NCBI GenBank assembly: GCA_021202305.1
Contig: JAJQDG010000221.1
Location: forward strand, 1-14,949
Direction: 5' to 3'
Source: Candidatus Gastranaerophilales bacterium
GTDB taxonomy: Bacteria > Cyanobacteriota > Vampirovibrionia > Gastranaerophilales > Gastranaerophilaceae
DNA: 14,949 bases
In this document: one piece after another, positions 8,330 to 13,984 of the stretch
How the letters are laid out: every line of letters begins with the position of its first letter
Position numbering within the stretch: position 1 is the first letter of the stretch
Position numbers and translations under genes: made by a program
The notes under the pieces: generated by a model
The model's database searches: none
What the model saw: the letters and a program-made list of their open reading frames with translations, nothing else
Told to the model about the DNA's origin: nothing

Positions 8330-8358
8330 TTGCTTTTATATTTTCTTTAGAGTAAAAT
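8330..8358 (+). promoter_or_regulatory. Predicted ferredoxin promoter
   Basis: TTGCTT (8330-8335), a 17-bp spacer and TAAAAT (8353-8358) begin two bases after the upstream stop codon. The predicted start is near 8366, giving a leader of about 27 nt. AAGGAG (8379-8384) lies eight bases before the ATG. Confidence 0.55.
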
Positions 8359-8392
8359 GTCATTTGAAGTAATTACATAAGGAGTTTTAAAA

Positions 8393-8572
8393 ATGAAAGT
8401 TACTGTTGAAGATGGTTGTATAGCTTGCGGCGCTTGCGAATCATTCTGTCCGGATGTTTTCAGCGTTTCAGATGCTGCCGAAGCAGATAATTCACAGGTT
8501 CAAGGACATGAAGCAGAAGTTAAAGAAGCTGCTGATTCTTGCCCTGTAGGCGTTATAACCGTTGAAGAATAA
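8393..8572 (+). CDS. Small single-cluster [4Fe-4S] ferredoxin
   Basis: A 59-aa cytosolic electron carrier. Cysteines lie at C9-x2-C12-x2-C15-x3-C19-P and again at C50-P. In this family C9, C12, C15 and C50 normally ligate one [4Fe-4S] cluster, and C19 is the leftover of the second-cluster motif. The second CxxCxxC is absent, so this is a monocluster type like those of Thermotoga or Desulfovibrio rather than the 8Fe clostridial type. The protein is acidic, as usual for ferredoxins. The start is fixed by AAGGAG eight bases upstream. It is a single-gene transcript between its own promoter and a strong terminator, consistent with high expression. The redox partner is not in the window; in an anaerobe, pyruvate:ferredoxin oxidoreductase or hydrogenase would be typical. 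Confidence 0.93.
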   Translation: MKVTVEDGCIACGACESFCPDVFSVSDAAEADNSQVQGHEAEVKEAADSCPVGVITVEE

Positions 8573-8585
8573 TTTTTAACCTTAT

Positions 8586-8620
8586 AAAAAGCCGTCCTCG
8601 TCGCAGGACGGCTTTTTGTT
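8586..8620. terminator. Strong intrinsic terminator after the ferredoxin gene
   Basis: A perfect 8-bp GC-rich stem GCCGTCCT/AGGACGGC (8591-8598 and 8605-8612) has a 6-nt loop and is followed by five T. Five A precede the stem, so it can also stop minus-strand transcription arriving from the gene that ends at 8666. Confidence 0.92.
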
Positions 8621-8665
8621 TAGAGTTCGGAGCCTGCGGAAAAATTAAAATTTTTCTCAGCAGAC

Positions 8666-10018
8666 TTATTGTCCTATATTTGTCAATTTTGAACGCAGTT
8701 CATTTTGACAATCTTCAATCGTAACAATGCTTTTTGGAACTTCTTCAATTCCTTTTGATTTTTTGTATTGTTTATTTGCAGCACCCGTTGCTAATTTTGT
8801 TACAAAACCTGTCGCCATACCAAGCCCGAGAGCCTTTATCCCGCTTACCATTTTTATTGTTGCAAAAAGAGTTGTTCCTAAGGTAACGCCAAGGGGAACC
8901 CCGGTTGTTAAAACAACTCCCGTTCTTTCTTCCTTAGTATCCGCCTGCGCCGCGTAAAGCCCGAAAAGCCCTGCTGTGCCTGCCATACTGAGTATATCTG
9001 TCGGCGCGGAACCGCAATTTATATCTCTTAATTTTTCAAATAAATCCAGACCCTCTTTTGCATACGCTTTTTCAAATGCCTTGTCGGCTTTTGCAGCATT
9101 TTTAAGTACTTCTTGATTTTTTATTTTGCCGAGCAATCCTTTTAATTCTTTTGATTCGGCTTCTGTTAATCCCGCATTTGCGCCTTTTTGCATAGCAGAT
9201 GTTCTTAATTTTGCAGATTTAACCAATCTGTCCTCCACTATGCTTTTTTTGGAATATTCCTTTATTGAACCTTTAATACCTTTTTCTTTTATACTTCCTA
9301 TAATGGATTTTGCCGCATCTTTATCAAGCGATAACATTGAATCGTCCAATTGATTAAATCTTTTTGTAACTTCGCTTGTTTTTGCAAAATTTGAAACGGC
9401 ATTTTGTTTTTTTGTAACAAGGGTTTGCAGTCTTTCAAGTGAAGTTTCGTCAAAATCGCTTTTCTTTGCCGCATTTATAATTTCATCCGATGAACTTTTT
9501 ATAAGAGAAGATGCTTTTTGATAGCTTTTATCAACTGTTGTTAAACATGACTTTTTGTATAAATTTGAACACCAATTATCAAATTTATTGTACCCCGGAA
9601 TTCTGGAGAGCAATCTGCGCGAAAAAGTATCTTTAACATTAGTAAAATTGTTTGCACCCTTTTGATATTCCGACATATTTGACGCGGTTGTTTTAACACC
9701 CTTTGCCGTATTTTTGGCTTTTTCACCGCCAAATGAAGTAAAACGCTTTACCTGCTTTAAAATTTTATCAATTATATTTGTCGAGCCGCCTTTTTTCCAG
9801 AACGCGGCAACTATTCCGGTACCTGCACCCAGAGCAAGGGCAGAAAATAATAAGATTTTTGCGGTTTTTTGCTTTTTTTGTTTTTTTGAAGAAATGTATT
9901 CATCTTCGTCAGTTTTTAAAACCGAAGGCACGGCATAACCTTGCGGCGCAACCGGCTTATTTTGATCATTTTGCGCTATATAATTTTTTAATAAGCTGCT
10001 TTGGACACAGTTTTGCAT
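8666..10018 (-). CDS. Hypothetical membrane protein, 450 aa
   Basis: I do not recognise the family. A polar N-terminus (about 50 residues, ending in a Lys/Gln cluster) precedes one transmembrane segment (about 53-74). A long Lys/Ser/Ala-rich, largely helical region (about 80-335) follows, probably partly coiled coil. Near the C-terminus is a block of three Gly/Ala/Leu/Val-rich hydrophobic segments (about 341-359, 366-389 and 392-412), then a short charged tail. No catalytic motif is visible. It lies 37 nt downstream of the glycine-zipper protein on the same strand, so the two may form an envelope operon. AAAGG sits almost against the ATG, too close for an ordinary Shine-Dalgarno; no better in-frame Met exists nearby. 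It looks lineage-specific. Confidence 0.7.
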   Translation of the reverse strand: MQNCVQSSLLKNYIAQNDQNKPVAPQGYAVPSVLKTDEDEYISSKKQKKQKTAKILLFSALALGAGTGIVAAFWKKGGSTNIIDKILKQVKRFTSFGGEKAKNTAKGVKTTASNMSEYQKGANNFTNVKDTFSRRLLSRIPGYNKFDNWCSNLYKKSCLTTVDKSYQKASSLIKSSSDEIINAAKKSDFDETSLERLQTLVTKKQNAVSNFAKTSEVTKRFNQLDDSMLSLDKDAAKSIIGSIKEKGIKGSIKEYSKKSIVEDRLVKSAKLRTSAMQKGANAGLTEAESKELKGLLGKIKNQEVLKNAAKADKAFEKAYAKEGLDLFEKLRDINCGSAPTDILSMAGTAGLFGLYAAQADTKEERTGVVLTTGVPLGVTLGTTLFATIKMVSGIKALGLGMATGFVTKLATGAANKQYKKSKGIEEVPKSIVTIEDCQNELRSKLTNIGQ

Positions 10019-10055
10019 ACCTTTATAAAAACATAAAATTATTTAAAATTGCCAT

Positions 10056-11144
10056 TTAACTATGCTTTTTGCCTTTTTGTTTTTTTGCAAGCATTGATTC
10101 GATTGAATATTTTGCAACGGGTTTTTTAGTGCTTCTATCCATAAAAATCAGCCAGTGTTTATTTTTTTTGCTGGTTATAGAAAAAGAGATTTTCCCCGCA
10201 ACTCTTTCACCCGATTTAATTGTTTTAAACCAGATATCATTATCTGAAAAGGGCGATGGATAATATATTTTTTTAACGTCATCCATGAGTGCAATATCAA
10301 AAGGGTAAAAATCCATATCAGAATCATTTACAATTTTTAAATTCAGCATAATAAAATTATCATCCCCGAAAGGATCTTTTGTATATTTTGCTTCCATAAT
10401 ATCTACATTTAAGCCCGTTATGTATATATCATCTTCCCTGAAGGCATTTTCAGAAAAAACGGGCAGGTCAATTTCGCCAAGCATCTTTATTTCAAATTCA
10501 TCTCCGGGTTTTAAATTTACGGTATTTCCTTTTTTATTCAACATGGAAACAAGCCCGATTGCGCCCCCTATGGCAGCCCCGCCCGCAACGGTCATGCCGT
10601 GCGATGTTATTGCAGCTTCAAGCCCGAAAAGATTTATACTCATCAGCCCTCCGAGCGCGCCTGTTGCCAGTGCAACACCCGTATGCTGCGCAACGTTTTT
10701 TATTGTGCCTTTTGCTAAATTTTCCTTCGTGCTTAAATTACCTTGAATCGGAATTTGTCTGCCGTCAGGCGTAACAAGATAGTCAAAAGCAGTTATTATA
10801 TAACCGTTTCTGTTTAATTTTTTCGGATCTTGAATCAGTTGAATTACGCCATGAACTATTGAGCCTTTAGGAATAATAACGCCGGTTTTGCCGGATACAT
10901 CTTCCGTTATTTCGGCAAAAAACTCATCCCCTTCTTCATTAATTGCACCGTTAATAACGTGTGAAACCGTCATTTTAACGGTATCTTTAGAATCCAATCT
11001 GTCAATTTCACCCGTAAACATTTCATTGTCAATCAGGCGCTCGTTTTCAGAAACCGAACCCTTTAAGGGTTCAGCAAAAGCTCCCCCCGATATAAAGGCA
11101 AAAATTATTGCAAGCGATATGAATTTTTTGTAAAAATTTCTCAT
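10056..11144 (-). CDS. Exported protein with beta domain and glycine-zipper segment
   Basis: The frame is open to 11180, but the internal ATG at 11144 is preferred. It yields a textbook signal peptide (MRNFYKKFISLAIIFAFISGGAFA, cleavage after A24) and sits seven bases after an exact TATAAT. The 362-aa product has a beta-rich domain (about 55-140) with I-I-P-K-G-S-I-V-H-G-V-I and G-R-Q-I-P-I-Q strands. This is similar in pattern to the C-terminal domain of the SLH protein at 4360. A Gly/Ala-rich hydrophobic stretch (about 150-203) resembles glycine-zipper membrane segments, and a polar C-terminal domain ends in a Lys-rich tail. It is probably envelope-associated. The family was not recognised. 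It may share a transcript with the membrane-protein gene 37 nt downstream. Confidence 0.75.
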   Translation of the reverse strand: MRNFYKKFISLAIIFAFISGGAFAEPLKGSVSENERLIDNEMFTGEIDRLDSKDTVKMTVSHVINGAINEEGDEFFAEITEDVSGKTGVIIPKGSIVHGVIQLIQDPKKLNRNGYIITAFDYLVTPDGRQIPIQGNLSTKENLAKGTIKNVAQHTGVALATGALGGLMSINLFGLEAAITSHGMTVAGGAAIGGAIGLVSMLNKKGNTVNLKPGDEFEIKMLGEIDLPVFSENAFREDDIYITGLNVDIMEAKYTKDPFGDDNFIMLNLKIVNDSDMDFYPFDIALMDDVKKIYYPSPFSDNDIWFKTIKSGERVAGKISFSITSKKNKHWLIFMDRSTKKPVAKYSIESMLAKKQKGKKHS

Positions 11145-11151
11145 TAATACA

Positions 11152-11180
11152 ATTATACTATGTTTACAAAATTGTCTCAT
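11152..11180 (-). promoter_or_regulatory. Promoter of the glycine-zipper protein gene
   Basis: The minus strand has ATGAGA (11175-11180) as a 4/6 -35, a 17-bp spacer and an exact TATAAT (11152-11157). Seven bases later comes the ATG at 11144, so the predicted first nucleotide is the A of the start codon. The -35 overlaps that of the divergent hinT promoter by three bases. Confidence 0.6.
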
Positions 11181-11200
11181 TTTATTTTTTCATGTAAAAT
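11172..11200 (+). promoter_or_regulatory. Predicted hinT promoter
   Basis: TTGTCT (11172-11177), a 17-bp spacer and TAAAAT (11195-11200) predict a start near 11208. The short leader contains AAAGGGA before the ATG at 11223. Confidence 0.55.
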
Positions 11201-11222
11201 CTTTTGAGAAAGGGAAAAGATT

Positions 11223-11546
11223 ATGAGCGATTGCATTTTCTGCAAAATTGTAAACGGAGAATTTAACACAGAATTTATTTATGAGGATGATACAGTTGCA
11301 GTTTTTAAAGATATTAATCCAAAAATGCCTGTTCACCTTCTTGTTGTGCCAAAAAAACATATAGAATCCCTTAACTTTCTTGAAGATGAAAAACTTTCAG
11401 GCACACTTTTGCAAACAGTAAGAAAAGTATGCAAAAAATTGGGCATAACCGATTATAAAACATTAATAAATACCGGAAAAGGCGCAGGTCAGGAAGTTTT
11501 TCACATTCATTTGCATATTCTGGCAGGCGGTAATTTTAATTTATAA
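11223..11546 (+). CDS. hinT: HIT-family purine nucleoside phosphoramidase (HinT-like)
   Basis: A 107-aa histidine-triad hydrolase of the HINT branch. It cleaves adenosine/guanosine 5'-phosphoramidates and aminoacyl-adenylates in the cytosol, normally as a homodimer. The signature H94-I-H96-L-H98-I-L is near the C-terminus, and the middle His is the expected nucleophile. An N-terminal C4-x-x-C7 pair fits the zinc-binding variant seen in many bacterial HINTs. The segment V-P-K-K-H-I (42-47) is also typical. The length is normal (about 105-120 aa). A purine-rich GAAAGGGA Shine-Dalgarno lies upstream. It has its own promoter; the 45-aa small ORF begins 65 nt after its stop and may share its message. 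Confidence 0.95.
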   Translation: MSDCIFCKIVNGEFNTEFIYEDDTVAVFKDINPKMPVHLLVVPKKHIESLNFLEDEKLSGTLLQTVRKVCKKLGITDYKTLINTGKGAGQEVFHIHLHILAGGNFNL

Positions 11547-11611
11547 GTTTAAGGCGCAATTTTTGAACAAAAAATACGTTTATAAAATATGTAAGTTTAT
11601 TTGGAGTTTCA

Positions 11612-11749
11612 ATGTATAGCGAAGAATTTATGGCATACCTTGCAGCGTATCAAAAAGAAGAAAAAATCCAAAAAAGGGAAAAAAGAAATTATTTTATATA
11701 CCTTAAAACAATTTTTCTAAAAAGTATAAGATGGATAAAAGTTTTTTAA
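11612..11749 (+). CDS. Small basic 45-aa protein overlapping the cyclo-ligase gene
   Basis: An ATG with GGAG five bases upstream (11603-11606) opens a 45-codon frame ending in TAA at 11747-11749, overlapping the start of the next gene by 19 nt in a different frame. The product starts MYSEEFMAYLAAYQKEEK, continues Lys/Arg-rich, and ends in an aromatic/Ile-rich tail (about 27-45) that could be an amphipathic or membrane-associating helix. I recognise no family. Overlap with the downstream gene suggests translational coupling, since that gene has no Shine-Dalgarno of its own. It may be a real small protein or mainly a leader ORF. Short length limits confidence. Confidence 0.5.
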   Translation: MYSEEFMAYLAAYQKEEKIQKREKRNYFIYLKTIFLKSIRWIKVF

Positions 11750-12240
11750 GAAAAAAAAATATTGCTTTAAGAAAAAATTTAGACAATATAAAAGCTTCCC
11801 GGGTGATTGTTTCTAAAATTCTAAGGGGAGAAGCATTTTTGAATGCTGAGAATATTTTAATTTTTTACCCTCTTAAATATGAAATTAATTTACTTGAACT
11901 TTTAAATGTGCCGGATAAAAAATTTTTCCTTCCGCGCACAAATGGCGATAAGCTTGAAATTTGCCCGTTTGAAGGAAAATTATTCAAATCAAAATTTAAT
12001 ATTTTAGAACCCGAAACTCCTGCTATAGATGTTTCAATTATCGATTTAGCATATATTCCCGCAGTTGCCGCAGATAAAAATTTAAACAGAATAGGTTACG
12101 GCAAGGGATATTATGACAGACTTTTCTCGGATGAAAATTTTCGTGCGCAAAAAATCATAGTTATACAAAAAGAACTGGTTATAGATTTTATACCTGCCGA
12201 TAAATCAGACAGAAAAGCAGATTTTATTCTGACAGACTAG
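11731..12240 (+). CDS. 5-formyltetrahydrofolate cyclo-ligase
   Basis: This is a YgfA/MTHFS-type enzyme. It converts 5-formyl-THF and ATP to 5,10-methenyl-THF in the cytosol, returning the inhibitory storage folate to the one-carbon pool. The family signature R-I-G-Y-G-K-G-Y-Y-D-R lies at residues 120-130. The upstream E-P segment (93-94) and the basic N-terminus (R7, K8, R14, K15) that binds ATP phosphates fit as well. The length of 169 aa is a little below the usual 180-200. The ATG lies inside the 3' end of the 45-aa ORF and has no Shine-Dalgarno, suggesting coupled translation. The stop codon is directly adjacent to the stop of the convergent aldolase gene. Confidence 0.93.
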   Translation: MDKSFLRKKNIALRKNLDNIKASRVIVSKILRGEAFLNAENILIFYPLKYEINLLELLNVPDKKFFLPRTNGDKLEICPFEGKLFKSKFNILEPETPAIDVSIIDLAYIPAVAADKNLNRIGYGKGYYDRLFSDENFRAQKIIVIQKELVIDFIPADKSDRKADFILTD

Positions 12241-12852
12241 CTATCCGGCAAGACACGCGTTTTTTGCGGCATTGACCGCAATTTTGGCGCAGCTTTTTAT
12301 TTCTTCATAATTTTTATCAAGATAAAGTTCTCTTCCAAGTCCTACGGCAGTTGCACCCGCTTTTATATAATTTTCTATATCTTCTGTTGTAATGCCGCCT
12401 GTCGGCATTATATTTAAAAAGTGCATAGGGCGCAGAAGTTCTTCAATATATCTTGAGCCGCCCAAATCTTTTATGGGATAAATTTTAATAAGCGGGGTTC
12501 TTGCCTGCCATGCCTGATAAGCTTCATTTGGAGTTGTTGCCGTTAAAACAAGCGGAACATTATACCCGCCCGATAATTTTACCAGACTCATCTGCAAAAT
12601 GGGCGAAACAAGAAGTTTGGCATTCGCTTCTATTCCTTTAATTGCCTGTTCGCGGGTTATAATTCCTCCGCAGGCAACATAAATATCATCGTTTTTTGCT
12701 GTTTCTTTGATTGCTTCAATCGGCGCAATCATTTCAATTATTTTAATTCCGCCTTCAATATACGCATTTGCAATTTGAATTGCCTTATCAACATTATTCT
12801 CTCTGATTATTCCTACCAGTTTATTTTCGTATATTGCACGAATTACATTCAT
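12241..12852 (-). CDS. KDPG/KHG aldolase family protein
   Basis: A class I TIM-barrel aldolase related to Eda, which splits 2-keto-3-deoxy-6-phosphogluconate to pyruvate and glyceraldehyde 3-phosphate in the Entner-Doudoroff pathway. The Schiff-base lysine is K123 (I-K-I-Y-P), the general base E40 (I-I-E-M), and the phosphate loop P-T-G-G-I-T is at 150-155. Compared with the E. coli enzyme as I recall it, the substrate-binding Arg after the Glu (T-L-R-T) is replaced by A-P-I, and the Thr in G-A-G-T by Gly. Recalled cyanobacterial members also lack the Arg, so the substrate may differ from KDPG. The 203-aa length is normal. It is translationally coupled to the upstream small gene by an ATGA overlap. 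No edd (6-phosphogluconate dehydratase) gene is nearby. Confidence 0.87.
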   Translation of the reverse strand: MNVIRAIYENKLVGIIRENNVDKAIQIANAYIEGGIKIIEMIAPIEAIKETAKNDDIYVACGGIITREQAIKGIEANAKLLVSPILQMSLVKLSGGYNVPLVLTATTPNEAYQAWQARTPLIKIYPIKDLGGSRYIEELLRPMHFLNIMPTGGITTEDIENYIKAGATAVGLGRELYLDKNYEEIKSCAKIAVNAAKNACLAG

Positions 12853-13109
12853 TTTGTTAAAATCTCCATATTCTTTAATTTAAACGGCATTATAATTTCT
12901 TTTACATTTTCGTCTTTAACAATCCAGTTGATTTTTTTAAAGGGGTCATGTGCGTAACACTTTGCAGAATTTAAAAGCGCCGTCCTTGAAGCTTCAATAA
13001 AATTTAACCTGCTTATATTAACTGTTAATTCATTTTGCGCCGAGGACAAAAAATTTGCAATTCTTTTTGTTATGGTTCTATCAGCCGGATTTAGGGTACC
13101 AGAGGTCAT
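12849..13109 (-). CDS. Small STAS-like protein upstream of the aldolase
   Basis: An 86-aa protein without signal peptide or membrane segment. The order of elements suggests a minimal STAS-like fold, as in anti-sigma-factor antagonists. These are a strand L-T-V-N-I-S (28-33), then L-N-F-I-E-A-S-R (35-42) leading into a helix, a strand I-N-W-I-V (60-64) and a second helix with M-P-F-K-L (74-78). The phosphorylatable Ser/Thr loop typical of SpoIIAA is not obvious; S41 is the only candidate. The start is supported by AGGAG five bases upstream, and the TGA overlaps the aldolase ATG (ATGA), showing a two-gene operon. The fold assignment is inference from pattern; it could also be an unrelated small alpha/beta protein. 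Confidence 0.6.
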   Translation of the reverse strand: MTSGTLNPADRTITKRIANFLSSAQNELTVNISRLNFIEASRTALLNSAKCYAHDPFKKINWIVKDENVKEIIMPFKLKNMEILTK

Positions 13110-13164
13110 AAAAACTCCTTTTTTTTAGAATATTTTTCGGCACAATCTTTTCAAAAAAATTGCA

Positions 13165-13170
13165 ATTATA
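13165..13170 (-). promoter_or_regulatory. Candidate -10 of the STAS-like/aldolase operon
   Basis: An exact TATAAT on the minus strand predicts a start near 13158 and a leader of about 49 nt ending in AGGAG. No -35 match is visible 16-18 bp upstream, so it is weaker evidence than a two-box promoter. Confidence 0.4.
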
Positions 13171-13192
13171 TCCAAAAATCCTCTTTTTATTG

Positions 13193-13198
13193 TATAAT
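13193..13198 (+). promoter_or_regulatory. Candidate -10 of the KdsC-like gene
   Basis: An exact TATAAT lies two bases before ATG 13201 and eight bases before ATG 13207. Transcription from it would start at about 13205-13207, so the second ATG fits a leaderless message. No good -35 is seen. Confidence 0.5.
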
Positions 13199-13200
13199 TA

Positions 13201-13734
13201 ATGCCGATGATTAATGACCTGACTTTAAAATTAAAAGCAAAAAATATAAAGTTTGTAGCGTTTGACGTAGACGGCGTTATGACGGACGGCTCGCTTATAT
13301 ATCTTCCATCCGGCGAACAGGTTAAAAGTTTTAATGCCAAAGACGGTCAAGGGGTGGTAATGTTAAATAAAGCAGGCTTTTTAACGGGCATTATAACCGC
13401 AAAAGAAAGTGCCGTTGTATTAGAACGCGCAAAAACCCTCGGAATAACGAAACTTTTCACGGGGCAAAAAAATAAATTAAACGCACTTGAAGCAATAATT
13501 GAAGAATTTAAGATAGAAAAATCGCAGGTTGCATATATGGGAGATGACTATCCTGATTTATGCATAATAAAAGAAGCCGGCCTTTCATGCTGCCCCAATG
13601 ATGCCATTCAAGACGTGAAAAAAGCTGTTTCATTTGTTTCTTCTTATGGCGGGGGAAAGGGCGCCGTGCGTGAATTTTGCGATTTTATATTGAAAGCAAA
13701 CGGCATAAGCTGGAAATCACTGACTGCAAAATAA
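13201..13734 (+). CDS. kdsC: KdsC-like HAD phosphatase (3-deoxy-D-manno-octulosonate 8-phosphate phosphatase)
   Basis: This is a HAD-superfamily enzyme of the capless C0 type. KdsC dephosphorylates Kdo-8-P to Kdo for lipopolysaccharide core, working as a tetramer in the cytosol. Motif I is F-D22-V-D24-G-V-M-T-D-G, followed by F-N-A-K-D-G-Q-G. Motif III/IV contains K92 (G-Q-K-N-K-L) and G-D115-D116-x-x-D119. The tail G-G-G-K-G-A-V-R-E-F-C-D is a KdsC hallmark. Motif II reads I-T-A-K-E-S where the family normally has I-T-G-R-x-S. The 177-aa length is typical. The -10 position makes the ATG at 13207 (175 aa) the likelier true start. No kdsA, kdsB or kdsD neighbours are seen, so a related acid-sugar phosphate remains possible. 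Confidence 0.9.
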   Translation: MPMINDLTLKLKAKNIKFVAFDVDGVMTDGSLIYLPSGEQVKSFNAKDGQGVVMLNKAGFLTGIITAKESAVVLERAKTLGITKLFTGQKNKLNALEAIIEEFKIEKSQVAYMGDDYPDLCIIKEAGLSCCPNDAIQDVKKAVSFVSSYGGGKGAVREFCDFILKANGISWKSLTAK

Positions 13735-13757
13735 AAAGGGGTAGTTCAGCTACCCCT
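13733..13757 (-). terminator. Minus-strand intrinsic terminator hairpin
   Basis: A perfect 8-bp stem AGGGGTAG/CTACCCCT (13737-13744 and 13750-13757) has loop TTCAG. On the minus strand it is followed by UUUUUAUUUU, an ideal U-tract; on the plus strand the following bases are TGTTATAAG-like and poor. The hairpin therefore points to a minus-strand transcript, although it directly follows the plus-strand kdsC stop codon and might slow that transcript too. Confidence 0.6.
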
Positions 13758-13870
13758 GTTATAAGCAGAATTGAAAGGTAGTAGTAAGTGTAAACTCCTC
13801 ATTTTCTAAAAGAAAAATTTCCGGATCTATACCCTGTAACTAAAACATGGTTAAGGGTTCTTTCAATTTT
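13735..13870 (-). ncRNA. Candidate structured small RNA in the kdsC-marR gap
   Basis: No long gene lies in the 250 nt between 13735 and 13984. Nested inverted repeats are visible: a 9-bp outer pair AATTGAAAG (13769-13777) with CTTTCAATT (13860-13868), and an inner TTTTCT-AAA-AGAAAA hairpin near 13802-13816. A bulged stem ACCCT(G)TAAC with GTTAAGGGT is at 13831-13858. The adjacent hairpin at 13737-13757 acts as a terminator only in the minus direction, with no minus-strand gene to serve. A minus-strand RNA of about 85-140 nt is the simplest reading. An 18-codon minus-strand ORF (13802 to 13746) lies inside but has no Shine-Dalgarno. The structure could alternatively belong to a marR leader on the plus strand. 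Confidence 0.35.
13826..13854 (-). promoter_or_regulatory. Possible promoter for the candidate small RNA
   Basis: The minus strand has TTAACC (13849-13854), a 17-bp spacer and TATAGA (13826-13831). Transcription would start near 13819 and reach the terminator after about 85 nt. Both boxes match 4/6, so this is tentative. Confidence 0.3.
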
Positions 13871-13925
13871 CAAAATTCCATGATAAAATTTCATTGTTTT
13901 CTATGGCTTGTATGATAACATATAT

Positions 13926-13957
13926 ATGTTGTAAATGCAACATGTTTTTTATACAAC
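13926..13957. promoter_or_regulatory. Candidate MarR operator
   Basis: A perfect inverted repeat ATGTTG-(6 nt)-CAACAT occupies 13926-13943. A third half-site TACAAC at 13952-13957 is complementary to GTTGTA at 13928-13933. The sites lie 28-59 bp before the marR start, where a repressor would block its own promoter. MarR proteins typically bind such 16-20-bp palindromes as dimers and autoregulate. A loose -10 (TATGAT, 13911-13916) is just upstream. Confidence 0.5.
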
Positions 13958-13984
13958 AAATTAGATTTTTAAAAGGACGGGATT

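Noticed and set aside
11145..11180. Start of the glycine-zipper protein at 11180
   Set aside because: The extra 12 codons span the exact TATAAT and its -35, and they precede a normal signal peptide.
13738..13830. Yfr1-type cyanobacterial RNA on the plus strand (ACTCCTCA core)
   Set aside because: Only the eight-base core matches; Yfr1 as I recall it has the core directly between two hairpins with a terminator, and here there is no plus-strand U-tract after it. Kept only as a remark in the small-RNA finding.
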